Source of the DNA: an uncultured Candidatus Binatia bacterium
Lineage (GTDB): Bacteria; Desulfobacterota; Binatia; Bin18
Assembly: GCA_958296235.1 (NCBI GenBank)
Contig: OY282457.1
Coordinates: forward strand, 2,297,684 to 2,361,683
Direction of reading: 5' to 3'
Length of the DNA: 64,000 nt
Shown here in pieces: positions 28,380 through 37,531 of this stretch. Numbering within the stretch: the stretch's first letter is position 1; every line of letters starts with the position of its first letter. The notes beneath the pieces are model-generated. The model made no database searches, was not told where the DNA came from, and saw only the letters and a program-made list of their open reading frames with translations. Both the position numbers and the translations under genes were made by a program.

Positions 28380-28739
28380 ATGTTTGTCGTCACAAACCGG
28401 ATTCCCGTTGCTGAGGGACATGAAGCAGACTTTGAGGATCGGTTTCGTCACCGGGCGCATCTGATTGACCAGTCCCCAGGGTTTATCAAAAACCTGGTGA
28501 TGCGGCCGGTCCAGCGCCGGTTCAACCACCAGACGGGTGAGTGGGAAGAGAAAGAAGAGCAGGGATTTTATCTGGTCCAAACCTACTGGGAGAGCGAGCA
28601 GGCCTTTTGGGATTGGACAAAAAGCGAGTCCTTCCGTATCGCCCATAGCAACCGCCCGCCCGCGGAAATGTTTGCTGGCGCGAATGTGCTGGAAATCCAT
28701 GAAGTGATGCTGAACACGGAAAAGGACGAGCGGGGCTAA
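28380..28739 (+). CDS. Antibiotic biosynthesis monooxygenase (ABM)-domain protein
   Basis: A 119-residue protein with the dimeric ferredoxin-like ABM fold, related to heme-degrading IsdG/HmoB types. Typical features are MFVVTNRIPV as first strand, the helix EADFEDRFRHRAHLIDQSPG, and YLVQTYWESEQAFWDW. ATG 28380 has GGAGGAG upstream. It lies six bases before tldD and is probably co-transcribed. Whether it binds heme cannot be told from sequence. Confidence 0.85.
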   Translation: MFVVTNRIPVAEGHEADFEDRFRHRAHLIDQSPGFIKNLVMRPVQRRFNHQTGEWEEKEEQGFYLVQTYWESEQAFWDWTKSESFRIAHSNRPPAEMFAGANVLEIHEVMLNTEKDERG

Positions 28740-28745
28740 ACAGGC

Positions 28746-30194
28746 ATGGAGCAGCCACACGAGCAGATAGCCGAACGCTTTCGGCGCATCATGCCCAGCG
28801 TCGGTTTCTGTTCGCTCCGCATTGTGCGCGAGCGGTCGGAGTCGCTGGCGGTTCGTCAGGATGTCTTACAGCCCGTGTCAAACGGCGATGATCTGGGAGT
28901 CATGGTGACGGTTATCCATCAGGGTGGCTGCGGCTATGCCGGGACGAGCGACCTGACTGAGGCGGGATTGCGGCGCGCGCTCGAACACGCCAGGGAGTGG
29001 GCGCAGCGCAGCGCGGCGTGCAGCGTGACGGACTTCTCCCAGGTGGGCTTTGCCCATCCGCAGGATGAGTATGAGACCCCGGTAGCCATTGCCTGGGAGG
29101 CGGTATCCCTGGCCGATAAAATTGCGCTGCTCCAGCAGGAGAGCGCGCGCCTGAAAACGGACGAGCGGATTGTCGATTGGGAGGCCAGCCTGTGGCATAC
29201 GCAGAGCGACACACTTTCCATCACAAATGGGGATGCTCATATCCGCCAGTGCTGCTCCTATATCGTTCCTATGCTGAGCGTCACCGCCAATGCCGGGACA
29301 GAGACGCATACGCGAACGTTCGGCGGACGTGGCTATTGCCGCCAAGGGGGCCTGGAGGTCCTGGACCAAACCGGGTTTTATGAAGCGGCTCCGCGCCTCA
29401 GCACCGAGGCGGTCCAGCTCCTGAGCGCGCCCGATTGTCCGGCTGGGCGGATGGATGTTCTCCTCGCTCCAGATCAAATGATGCTTCAGATTCACGAGTC
29501 GATCGGGCACCCGCTCGAGCTCGATCGCATTCTCGGGGATGAGCGAAACTATGCCGGGACCAGCTTTGTGAGGCCGGACATGTTCGGCACGTATCAGTAC
29601 GGCTCGGAATTATTGAACATTACGTTTGATCCCTCCCGGCCCGAACAGTACGCCAGTTATCAATTTGACGACGACGGACAGCCCGCTCAGAAGGAATATC
29701 TGATCAGGAACGGCCGCCTGCTGCGCGGCCTGGGTGGAGTCGTCTCCCAAGCGCGGCTGGGCCTGCCCGGTGTCGCCAACGCCCGCGCCACCACGTGGAA
29801 CAGGCCGACGATTGACCGCATGGCAAATTTGAACCTGGAGCCGGGACAGTCCGCTTTTTCGTCTATGGTCGGCGCCATTGAGCGGGGCGTGTATATGAAA
29901 ACCAACTGTTCCTGGTCCATTGATGATTCGCGCAACAAATTCCAGTTTGGCTGCGAGTGGGGCCAACTGATTGAAGACGGCAAGCTGACAACGGTGGTCA
30001 AAAAACCAAACTACCGGGGCGTGTCGGCCACGTTCTGGCGCAACTTGGCCAGGGTCGGCAACCTGGACAGTTATGAGGTGCTCGGCACGCCATTCTGCGG
30101 CAAAGGCGAACCCAATCAGGTCATCCGGGTTGGGCATGCCGCTCCGGCCTGCGTGTTCTCGGACGTCGAGGTCTTCGGTGGCGAGCAAGAGTAA
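28746..30194 (+). CDS. tldD: Metalloprotease TldD
   Basis: A 482-residue catalytic subunit of the TldD/TldE heterodimer. The zinc motif HESIGH near residue 250 (HExxxH) sits in QIHESIGHPLELDRILGDE, and a third ligand region with TNCSW lies in the C-terminal half. The complex trims unfolded peptides and matures some RiPPs such as microcin B17. Its partner follows in the same direction. The stop codon lies inside the left arm of an inverted repeat. Confidence 0.95.
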   Translation: MEQPHEQIAERFRRIMPSVGFCSLRIVRERSESLAVRQDVLQPVSNGDDLGVMVTVIHQGGCGYAGTSDLTEAGLRRALEHAREWAQRSAACSVTDFSQVGFAHPQDEYETPVAIAWEAVSLADKIALLQQESARLKTDERIVDWEASLWHTQSDTLSITNGDAHIRQCCSYIVPMLSVTANAGTETHTRTFGGRGYCRQGGLEVLDQTGFYEAAPRLSTEAVQLLSAPDCPAGRMDVLLAPDQMMLQIHESIGHPLELDRILGDERNYAGTSFVRPDMFGTYQYGSELLNITFDPSRPEQYASYQFDDDGQPAQKEYLIRNGRLLRGLGGVVSQARLGLPGVANARATTWNRPTIDRMANLNLEPGQSAFSSMVGAIERGVYMKTNCSWSIDDSRNKFQFGCEWGQLIEDGKLTTVVKKPNYRGVSATFWRNLARVGNLDSYEVLGTPFCGKGEPNQVIRVGHAAPACVFSDVEVFGGEQE

Positions 30195-30239
30195 ACGTGT
30201 CCAGCATCTATATGGTTAGTGGAGGATACGTTTACTCTT
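30187..30239. repeat. Inverted repeat of the AAGAGTAAACGTGTCC family, copy 2
   Basis: Arms at 30187-30202 and 30224-30239 match at 15 of 16 positions around a 21-base loop. The left arm contains the tldD stop codon and the right arm ends in a short T-run, so on the plus strand it could also act as a partial terminator or mRNA 3' stabiliser between tldD and tldE. Confidence 0.75.
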
Positions 30240-30240
30240 T

Positions 30241-30262
30241 AATAGGGGCGGAATAGGGGCGG
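30241..30262 (+). repeat. Tandem AATAGGGGCGG duplication before tldE
   Basis: An 11-base unit is present twice in direct tandem just upstream of the tldE ribosome site. The gap to the start codon at 30272 is nine bases. It looks like a small slippage duplication. Confidence 0.7.
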
Positions 30263-30271
30263 AGACGAGAC

Positions 30272-31597
30272 ATGCAGGAGTATTTCTACCAGCTTGCCGA
30301 CTTCATCATCGGCCACCTGACCGGCGAGGAACAGGCACTGTGTAATTTTGCGGCCGAGGATTCGGACTTCGTCCGCTTCAATCACAGCGCGATCCGCCAG
30401 GCAGGAACGGTGGCGCAACGTTCCCTCGCGGTTGAACTCGTTGTCGGACAACGCCACGCCGCCGGGGATATCAGCCTATGCGGTGACTTTGGCGTGGACA
30501 GTCAGCGGGCGCGCAGCCTGCTGGACCGCCTGCGCGCTGAGCTTCCGTATCTGCCCGAAGACCCATATTTACTGCACGCGACCGAAGTTCAATCAAGCGA
30601 ACATCACGGTGAAAACCGGCTCCCGGAAGAACGCGGGATGATCGTCGATGCTGTCCTGCAAGCCGGACAGGGACGGGACCTGGTGGGCTTCTACGCGGCC
30701 GGCGGCATACACGCAGGTTTTGCCAATTCCTCTGGCCAGCGCAACTGGTTCTCCACCTATACCTATAGTGTGGACTGGAGTTTCTATCTCAGTGGCGACA
30801 AAGCGGTCAAAACGGCGGATGCCGGTTTTATGTGGAATCCGCACGTGTTTGAACACAAGGTCGATACCGCGGACCAACAGTTGGCCGCGCTTTCCAGGCC
30901 GGCCAAGACCATTACGCCGGGCCGTTACCGGGTGTATCTCGCGCCCTCAGCCGTGAGTGAAATTATGGAACTGCTGAACTGGGGGGGATTCGGCCTCAAG
31001 GAGCAGCAGACCAAACAAACGCCGCTGATCAGAATGACGCAGGAGGGAGCGGAGCTGCACCCCGCTGTCACGCTGATTGAAAACACGCGGGCCGGAGTCG
31101 CCCCGAACTTCCAGGAGGACGGCTTTCGGAAACCGGACCAGGTTCGCCTCATCACCCACGGTCGCCGGGCAGACTGTCTGGTGTCTCCCCGGTCGGCCAA
31201 GGAATACGGTGTGGCAACCAATGGGGCATCGAGTTGGGAGGCGGCCGAATCCATTGAGATGGCAGCCGGCGAGCTGACTCAGGACAAGCTGCTGACGCAA
31301 CTCGACACCGGCATCTATATCAACAACTTGTGGTATCTGAACTATTCGGACCGGGCGGCCTGCCGCATGACCGGCATGACCCGGTTCGCCACCTTCTGGG
31401 TGGAAAACGGCGAGATTCAGGCACCGCTCAATGTGATGCGGTTTGACGAATCGCTCTATCGCATGCTGGGGACAAACCTGGTTGGCATCACCGCCGAGCG
31501 GGACTATATGCTTGATCCCAACACCTATCATGCCCGCTCAACAGGCAGCAGCCGCCTGCCGGGGCTTTTGATCGACGACTTCACACTGACCTTGTAG
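30272..31597 (+). CDS. pmbA: TldE/PmbA, partner subunit of TldD
   Basis: A 441-residue member of the TldD/PmbA family that lacks the HExxxH motif, so it is the non-catalytic partner. Its C-terminal region has NLWYLNYSDRAACRMTGMTR and FWVENGEIQAPLNVMRFDES, the conserved PmbA block. It is on the same strand as tldD with a 77-base gap that holds the hairpin repeat and the tandem duplication. Start ATG 30272 is preceded by GGAG. Confidence 0.93.
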   Translation: MQEYFYQLADFIIGHLTGEEQALCNFAAEDSDFVRFNHSAIRQAGTVAQRSLAVELVVGQRHAAGDISLCGDFGVDSQRARSLLDRLRAELPYLPEDPYLLHATEVQSSEHHGENRLPEERGMIVDAVLQAGQGRDLVGFYAAGGIHAGFANSSGQRNWFSTYTYSVDWSFYLSGDKAVKTADAGFMWNPHVFEHKVDTADQQLAALSRPAKTITPGRYRVYLAPSAVSEIMELLNWGGFGLKEQQTKQTPLIRMTQEGAELHPAVTLIENTRAGVAPNFQEDGFRKPDQVRLITHGRRADCLVSPRSAKEYGVATNGASSWEAAESIEMAAGELTQDKLLTQLDTGIYINNLWYLNYSDRAACRMTGMTRFATFWVENGEIQAPLNVMRFDESLYRMLGTNLVGITAERDYMLDPNTYHARSTGSSRLPGLLIDDFTLTL

Positions 31598-31621
31598 GGG
31601 CCTGTCCCTATAAATCTCCTT

Positions 31622-31658
31622 CCCTCTCCCCTGGAGGGAGAGGGCCAGGGTGAGGGGG
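31622..31658. repeat. CCCTCTCCCC palindromic repeat, simple form
   Basis: CCCTCTCCCCTGGAGGGAGA and the following GGGCCAGGGTGAGGGGG form a GC-rich palindrome between tldE and the M6 protease gene. Longer forms of the same element occur at 49130-49190 and 63946-64000. A short palindrome TAGGGGCCTGTCCCTA stands just before it (31595-31610). Confidence 0.7.
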
Positions 31659-31688
31659 ATTCCTGGAAGAGATTGGAAAGGAAGAAAG

Positions 31689-32708
31689 GTGAACAGTACC
31701 TGCACTGCGTTAAAAATCCATCTCGTCCTGTTCCTGCTGGGAGTGTGGTCCATATTAGCTCCGCCCGTCCACGCCCAACCCCAGCCCCTCACCGGCTGGT
31801 TTAGCTTCACGGTCGCCGATTATCCAACCGAGTCCGGCCTTGTTTCTGAGACGACCTACAGTCTGACCGAAGACTCGGGCGAGCGGCATGAACTCCTGAT
31901 CGACATTGACCTCATGCGGCCCCTCGGTGGCCCGGTAGCCTTGAACCGCAAACGGGTCACAGTTGAGGGAGAGTGGGAGCCGGGCGGGGCTGCCGCCACC
32001 GAGCAGTTCCGGGTCAGTTCCATCGAGTTAGCCGCGTCGCAAGCTGAGACCGCCGCGCCCGCCTCGTCTCTCCATGCGCAAGTAACCGGCTCCCAGGCGT
32101 GGGTGACGATTCTCTGTCGTTTTGCCGATGCACCCGCTGTCACCCCGTATCCTGTCCGCCATTATGAAAGGCTGATGGGGGCATCCTATCCCGGTCTGGA
32201 TCACTACTGGAAAGAAGTATCCTACGGGAACATCCCCGACCTGAGAGGCAGTAGGGTGGTAGGCTGGTACAACCTGCCCCAGCCACAGTCGTATTATCAG
32301 GGAGCAGAATCCTATGAGCGCGAGAAAATACTAGAAGATTGCACAGCAGCAGCCGACGCAGATGTGTTCTTCCCTGATTTTGAAGGGTTTAATCTCGCCT
32401 TTAATCTGAATTTTGATTCTTCTATCCGCTTGTATAATGCCGCTAGAGGAGGAGGGCGTTTTCTAACGTTAGATGGGCAAACACGCTTCTGGGGTGTCAC
32501 CTGGCTGCCAGAGTGGACGCATGAAAAACAGGACACTTGGGCACACGAAATGGGCCACGCCTTTGGCTTGCAGCATTCCTCCGGCCCCTATGATGAGACA
32601 TACGACTCCGAATGGGATGTCATGAGCGGGGGACAGTCTCTTTCTCCCTATCCTGGCTATGGCTACACCTGGGCGTCCACACCATCGCCTATCACAAAGA
32701 CTTTCTAG
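31689..32708 (+). CDS. Secreted M6-type metalloprotease, N-terminal part (frameshifted)
   Basis: Starts at GTG 31689 with a signal peptide (HLVLFLLGVWSILAPPVHA). The catalytic zinc motif HEMGHAFGLQH is near residue 285, with WDVMSGG further on, both typical of immune-inhibitor-A-like M6 peptidases. The frame ends prematurely at 32708, but the protein continues in another frame from about 32672 (GVHTIAYHKDFLGWIP). At 32669-32672 two extra bases or one missing base explain the shift. It is either a decayed gene or a sequencing or assembly error. Confidence 0.8.
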   Translation: MNSTCTALKIHLVLFLLGVWSILAPPVHAQPQPLTGWFSFTVADYPTESGLVSETTYSLTEDSGERHELLIDIDLMRPLGGPVALNRKRVTVEGEWEPGGAAATEQFRVSSIELAASQAETAAPASSLHAQVTGSQAWVTILCRFADAPAVTPYPVRHYERLMGASYPGLDHYWKEVSYGNIPDLRGSRVVGWYNLPQPQSYYQGAESYEREKILEDCTAAADADVFFPDFEGFNLAFNLNFDSSIRLYNAARGGGRFLTLDGQTRFWGVTWLPEWTHEKQDTWAHEMGHAFGLQHSSGPYDETYDSEWDVMSGGQSLSPYPGYGYTWASTPSPITKTF

Positions 32709-34042
32709 GCTGGATTCCCGCCAGTCGGAAGTATGTCCCAACCCGCAACGGCACCCGCACGATCACACTCGCCCGGCTGGCCCAGCCCGGCTCTGAGGGC
32801 TACCTGCTGGCTCAGATTCCCATTGGGAATTCAGCGACCGACTTCTACACCGTCGAAACTCGGCTGTTTGCCGGCTACGACGACGAGGTACCGGATGAAG
32901 CGGTAGTCATTCATAAAGTCGATACCACACGGGCCGACCGACTGGCTCAGGTCGTAGATGTGGACAACAACGGCGACCCGAACGACGAGGGGGCGATGTG
33001 GACGCCGGGTGAGACCTTCACGGACCGCGCCAACGGGATACAGGTCTCCATCGATGCGGCCTGGTCAACAAGCTACCGCGTGACCATTACTGCGACCCAG
33101 GTAGGAGTGAGAAAGTTGCTGTTTGAAGATGACCTGGAGACTGGAACAGAGGGCTGGTCTGGGTCTACTTGCAAGCCACGTCCCTGTTCTAAAGGCTCCC
33201 GCTCCCCCTGGGCGCTGACCACCACGGTCTCTCAGAGCGGGACTCATGCCTGGACGGACAGCCCTGGTGGCAATTACCAGAATGACCAGAATGTCATCCT
33301 GTGGTCCCCGATTATTAATCTGACCGAGGTTCCTTCCGCCACCCTGACCTTCTGGCATCGGTACGCCTTTGGCAGTGGCGACAGGGGCAACGTGTGGATG
33401 GCGCGAGAAGTGGAGGAGGGATTGTGGAGTACGTGGAGTACAGAGGCAGTTATACGAACGTTCACCGGCACGAATCTGACCTGGCAGCAGACATCACTTG
33501 ACCTGACTCCTTACGTTGGGGAGCAAATAATACTCGTTTTCCAACTCTTCTCAGACGCCAGCGGGACCGCGGACGGCTGGACTATAGACGATGTAGCTGT
33601 GTTCTCACCACAAGAGTCCGCCTCCCAGGCGAGGCTGGGCAACCCGCAGCCGCACTCCTTCCAGAGTGGGCTCGGGGTCATCTCGGGCTGGGCGTGTCAC
33701 GCTGAAGAAGTCGTCATTGAACTGAACGGGGACCCACAGCAAGCGGCCTACGGCACTCGGCGGACAGATACCCGGGATGCCTGCGGGGATACAAACAACG
33801 GTTTCGGACTGCTGGTGAACTGGAACGAGCTTGGAGCCGGAACGCACACCGTGCGGGCGTTGATTGACGACGTGGAGTTTGCCAACACGACCGTGCGGGT
33901 GACAACCCTTGCCCCTGGAGAGGAGGGGAAGTTCTTACGGGGGGTGAGGGGGACGGTTACTATCCCGGACTTTCCGCACGCCGGTGACGCCACCACATTG
34001 CGGTGGGAACAGGCCCTCCAGAACTTTGTGATTACGCCCTGA
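32672..34042 (+). CDS. Secreted M6-type metalloprotease, C-terminal part (frameshifted)
   Basis: Continuation of the protease after the frameshift; no start codon of its own is expected. It holds the end of the peptidase domain, then a MAM/jelly-roll-like module (DDLETGTEGWSGS to GWTIDDVAVF), and a final beta-rich module (ELNGDPQQAAYGTRRTD to IPDFPHAGDATTLRWEQAL). These could help binding to surfaces or polysaccharides. The open frame extends a little upstream to 32612, overlapping the first part in another frame; that stretch is noncoding shadow. Confidence 0.75.
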   Translation, partial: GVHTIAYHKDFLGWIPASRKYVPTRNGTRTITLARLAQPGSEGYLLAQIPIGNSATDFYTVETRLFAGYDDEVPDEAVVIHKVDTTRADRLAQVVDVDNNGDPNDEGAMWTPGETFTDRANGIQVSIDAAWSTSYRVTITATQVGVRKLLFEDDLETGTEGWSGSTCKPRPCSKGSRSPWALTTTVSQSGTHAWTDSPGGNYQNDQNVILWSPIINLTEVPSATLTFWHRYAFGSGDRGNVWMAREVEEGLWSTWSTEAVIRTFTGTNLTWQQTSLDLTPYVGEQIILVFQLFSDASGTADGWTIDDVAVFSPQESASQARLGNPQPHSFQSGLGVISGWACHAEEVVIELNGDPQQAAYGTRRTDTRDACGDTNNGFGLLVNWNELGAGTHTVRALIDDVEFANTTVRVTTLAPGEEGKFLRGVRGTVTIPDFPHAGDATTLRWEQALQNFVITP

Positions 34043-34108
34043 CCACGCGCCAACAGCGGCGACTTATGATACAGGCGAGGCCGGAGAGCGGGAGGTTTCA
34101 CACTCACG

Positions 34109-35422
34109 ATGCAAGAAGCGAACAACCACAGACACTCCATACCTGAGGAAAAGCGCCTCGCCCTGCGCCGTCTGTCCGGTTGGGTGTGCTATATCATTGT
34201 TCTGCTGTGGATGGCAAAGATAAGCTACGGCTCCGAAACAACCGACCTTCAGGCAGCCGAACACCCTGCCGCCAACTCAACAAAACGCTTGCCGCAGATG
34301 ACTGTCACCGAGAGCCGCCCGGTCAGCGCGGCCACCGCAAGCCGGGTGCGTGCAAAAGACTTTGCTGTCCGGCCGCATAACACGGCCTCGGAAATGCTGA
34401 ATAATCTGCCCGGATTTGTGGCCGGTCAGCACGCCGGGGGCGGCAAAGCCATGCAGTACTTCTTGCGCGGTTTTGATAATGACCACGGCACTGACGTGGC
34501 CATCAGTGTTGACGGCATCCCCGTCAATATGGTCAGTCATGCTCATGGTCAGGGCTATGCGGACCTCAATTTTTTGATCCCCGAGGTGGTCGAGTCCATT
34601 GATTATCGCAAGGGCCCGTATTTTGCAGACTCCGGGAATTTTGCCAACTCGGGTTCGGTCAACTTTGTTACCAAAGAAGGTACCGTCGAAAACTCGCTCC
34701 GCGCCGTTGGTGGGTCTTTCAACACCATGCGCTATGTCGGCATCCTGTCGCCCCGCCTCGGTCCGGTGCAGAGTCTGATTGCCAACGAGGTCTATTTCAC
34801 CGATGGGCCGTCCAAGCACGGCGAGAATTTTGTCAAATATAATTTCTTCGGCAAGTTTACCCTCAAGCCGAGCCCAACCTCAAAGCTGAATCTGTGGACC
34901 GCGCTGTATACCGGCGATTGGGACGCCTCCGGTCAGATTCCACTCCGGGCGGTCAGGAGCGGACGGCTGGACCGCTTCGGTTCGCTCGACCCGACCGAGG
35001 GTGGGCGCTCGGACCGGGAAAACGTAAATCTCATATACACGGCAACCCCAAACCCAGAGGAAAGCTGGTTCGTGCAACTCTACTTCAGCCGCTCCCGTCT
35101 GCGCTTGTTCTCAAACTTTACGTTTTTCAGCGGTGACCCAGCGCGGGGTGATGGCATTGAACAACTCGACAGTCGTGTGCTGTTTGGTGGCCGGGCGCAA
35201 TATCATCGGGTGTGGACGCTCGGCAGCATGCCGCTTGAGAGCGCCGCCGGTTTTGATACGCGCAACGATAATGCCGATGTTGGCCTGTTTTGGCAGCAGC
35301 GGCGGCAACGCTTTGTCACCACCCAGAAAGCCGAGATCTGGGAGAACGCCTTCAGCGGCTATACCCAGCACGAGCTGTTTGTCCGCGAGTGGCTGCGCTT
35401 CATCGCTGGGCCTGCGTGGTGA
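34109..35422 (+). CDS. TonB-dependent outer-membrane receptor, N-terminal part (frameshifted)
   Basis: Plug domain and first barrel strands of an outer-membrane transporter. A membrane-like signal stretch (VCYIIVLLWMAKISYG) comes after an Arg-rich start. The plug has TVTESRPVSAATASR, EMLNNLPGFVAGQH and YFLRGFDNDHGTDVAISVDG. The frame stops at 35422; the rest continues one frame over from 35409. One extra G in GGG at 35408-35410 is the simplest cause. The substrate cannot be named; neighbours do not include siderophore genes. Confidence 0.82.
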   Translation: MQEANNHRHSIPEEKRLALRRLSGWVCYIIVLLWMAKISYGSETTDLQAAEHPAANSTKRLPQMTVTESRPVSAATASRVRAKDFAVRPHNTASEMLNNLPGFVAGQHAGGGKAMQYFLRGFDNDHGTDVAISVDGIPVNMVSHAHGQGYADLNFLIPEVVESIDYRKGPYFADSGNFANSGSVNFVTKEGTVENSLRAVGGSFNTMRYVGILSPRLGPVQSLIANEVYFTDGPSKHGENFVKYNFFGKFTLKPSPTSKLNLWTALYTGDWDASGQIPLRAVRSGRLDRFGSLDPTEGGRSDRENVNLIYTATPNPEESWFVQLYFSRSRLRLFSNFTFFSGDPARGDGIEQLDSRVLFGGRAQYHRVWTLGSMPLESAAGFDTRNDNADVGLFWQQRRQRFVTTQKAEIWENAFSGYTQHELFVREWLRFIAGPAW

Positions 35423-36281
35423 CGTCTTTGTCTTTGATGTTGATGACCGTTCTCCGAACGAGGTGGCGGACGCCCCACAGCTCCAGGGCAATACGACCGA
35501 CGGCATTGTCAGCCCCAAGGCCAGCCTGATTGTGTCGCCCTTTACCAACCCGGCGAGCCTCTGGCGTCAGACTGACCTCTTTCTCAATTTCGGCATGGGC
35601 TATCATTCCAACGATGCCCGGGATGCGGTTCAGCCGGGGGGCAGCGGGCTGGCGCGCTCAACCGGCGCGGAAATCGGGGCGCGCACGAGGCTGTACAATC
35701 GGGTTGAGTTGGCCTCCTCGCTGTGGTGGCTCGACCTGGGTAGCGAGTTGGTCTTTGTGGGAGACGAGGGTACGACCGAGCAACGTGGCCCCACGCGTCG
35801 CTGGGGCGTTGATTTTGAGATACGGGTCGAAGTGTTGCCCTGGCTGCTGCTCGACTATGACCTGACCTATAGTGACCCCCGCTTTCGCGTCACGGGCGAG
35901 GCGATTCCCCTGGCTCCGACTTTGCTGATGAACGGGGGGCTGACGGCTTACCCGATTGAGAATTTCTCTGCCGCCCTGCGGGTGCGATTCCTGGACGACC
36001 GGGCCGCCAATGAAGACCGGAGCGTGATTGCGCGGGGGTATACCCTGATTGACCTGCTCATGCGCTACCGCTGGCGCAACATTGAGGTGTCCTTTGATGT
36101 GCTCAACCTCGCCGACACCAATTGGCGAGAGACACAGTTTGCCACGGCCTCCTGTCTCCGGCACGAAGTTGGCGCAGACCGTCGGTGTCCCCTCAACGGC
36201 GGCGGACCGGGGATTGCGGATACGAATATAGTGTCCGGCTACGGCCTGAATGTCCGCAGTGGGCTGACGGTGTTTTTCTAG
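35409..36281 (+). CDS. TonB-dependent outer-membrane receptor, C-terminal part (frameshifted)
   Basis: Rest of the beta-barrel after the frameshift, reading GLRGDVFVFDVDDRSPNEV onward. Alternating strands such as WLLLDYDLTYSDPRF and SFDVLNLADTNWRE are typical of receptor barrels, and the protein ends in a C-terminal aromatic residue (VRSGLTVFF), the signal for the BAM complex. The intact end suggests that loss of frame is recent or is an error in the sequence. Confidence 0.82.
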   Translation, partial: GLRGDVFVFDVDDRSPNEVADAPQLQGNTTDGIVSPKASLIVSPFTNPASLWRQTDLFLNFGMGYHSNDARDAVQPGGSGLARSTGAEIGARTRLYNRVELASSLWWLDLGSELVFVGDEGTTEQRGPTRRWGVDFEIRVEVLPWLLLDYDLTYSDPRFRVTGEAIPLAPTLLMNGGLTAYPIENFSAALRVRFLDDRAANEDRSVIARGYTLIDLLMRYRWRNIEVSFDVLNLADTNWRETQFATASCLRHEVGADRRCPLNGGGPGIADTNIVSGYGLNVRSGLTVFF

Positions 36282-36304
36282 GGGGGCCGCCGCAGGCGTC
36301 TCCC

Positions 36305-37516
36305 CTACTGAAACGGGCCGTCGTTGTCCACGCCTAATAAATGTTTCCCAACCAGTTCCGATACCCGGTCGGGATGGGCGTTAATATGCAGCGGCATGGC
36401 CTGCAAGTCACGGTAGCGGCGCTCAAACGAGCCGCCTTCACGCAAACCATTCCCGCCCTGGACGCGCAGGAGCAGCCGCATGGCGTCGTCACATAGCCGA
36501 AGCGCCGTCATACTGTAGCCAAGCTGGCGCAGATAATCCGCCTCCGTCGGGATAATGCCAGCTTCGATCCGCGCGTCTGTTTCCGCACAGCCCGTCAGGA
36601 CCGCGGCGCGGGCTGATGTAATGGCGGCTCCGGCCTGGCCGATATTGAGATGGACCGCGGGCCGGTCGGCAACCTTCACCCCAAAGATGGCCACCCGGCC
36701 ACTCAGCTCCTGGCAGGCTTCCGCCAAGGCAGCCGAGGCAACCCCGACCGCCTGCGCCCCAAGCCACAGATCGGACACCGCGGTCCAGTCTTCGCGATAG
36801 CGCTGCGCGACCATAGGGCGGTCCGGGTCCCGAAATTGGACCCGGAAGTCCGGGGGAAAGGACCGGATCAATGCGGCCGGAACGGTCACGGCCTCATAAT
36901 TGATATGATCGGTGGCCGAGGCCCGCAGGCTCATCGACAGCCAGGTTGGGTCAACAGACACGCCCTGAGCATCGGTGCGGACAACGGTGAAGCGCAGCTC
37001 CGGTTTTTCGCCGGGTGATTGCGTCTCGCGGTCAAGGGCAAACAAACAGGCGGCCCACTCCCCGTAGCGAGAGCCGGAGGCAAAGCTGGCCCGGCCGTTG
37101 AGGATCAGGTCTTCGCCGTGAATTCTGCCGTGGACGCGGGTGCCGGCACCCGCGGGGAAACTGACCCATTCGCGCTGGACGACCATCTGTCGCAGGACGT
37201 CGCTGCCAGCCGGGCCGAGTTGACCGCAGATAAAGTGAAACACGCACAAGTGATTCCACAGGCACCAGGCGGTGGAGGCGCACGCCCCGGCCACGGCTTC
37301 CAACTCCTGGGCAATGGCCCCCATACTGGCCTCTATCCCGTCGATATTGTGCGTGGCTGAGGCCCGAATGAGGTCGGTGTTTTTGATGGCCCGGATGACA
37401 CCCGGATCGACGCTGCGCGTTCGGTCAGCCTGGGCGGCCTGGGCGGCAATGGCGGGCAGAACAGGCGCGCATAACAGATCGCGCTCGGTGTTGAGAAAGG
37501 TCTGGACAGGCGGCAT
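36305..37516 (-). CDS. Acyl-CoA dehydrogenase-fold flavin monooxygenase-like protein
   Basis: A 403-residue protein of the group D flavin monooxygenase / acyl-CoA dehydrogenase fold (HsaA-, DszC-like). The N-terminal helical part has ELEAVAGACASTAWCLWNH; the beta domain has GEDLILNGRASFASGSRYGEWAA; the C-terminal helices end with LLRVQGGNGLREGGSFERRY. Such proteins use reduced flavin to hydroxylate aromatic substrates, or act as dehydrogenases; the substrate is not evident. No flavin reductase is adjacent. It is 15 bases downstream of the kinase-like gene on the same strand. Confidence 0.8.
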   Translation of the reverse strand: MPPVQTFLNTERDLLCAPVLPAIAAQAAQADRTRSVDPGVIRAIKNTDLIRASATHNIDGIEASMGAIAQELEAVAGACASTAWCLWNHLCVFHFICGQLGPAGSDVLRQMVVQREWVSFPAGAGTRVHGRIHGEDLILNGRASFASGSRYGEWAACLFALDRETQSPGEKPELRFTVVRTDAQGVSVDPTWLSMSLRASATDHINYEAVTVPAALIRSFPPDFRVQFRDPDRPMVAQRYREDWTAVSDLWLGAQAVGVASAALAEACQELSGRVAIFGVKVADRPAVHLNIGQAGAAITSARAAVLTGCAETDARIEAGIIPTEADYLRQLGYSMTALRLCDDAMRLLLRVQGGNGLREGGSFERRYRDLQAMPLHINAHPDRVSELVGKHLLGVDNDGPFQ

Positions 37517-37531
37517 GACTCATTCCTGGCG

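Noticed and set aside
35400..35425. Programmed frameshifting as the explanation for the split TonB receptor
   Set aside because: The shift point is only GGG without a slippery heptamer or a visible stimulator, and TonB receptors are not known to use frameshifting; error or mutation is simpler.
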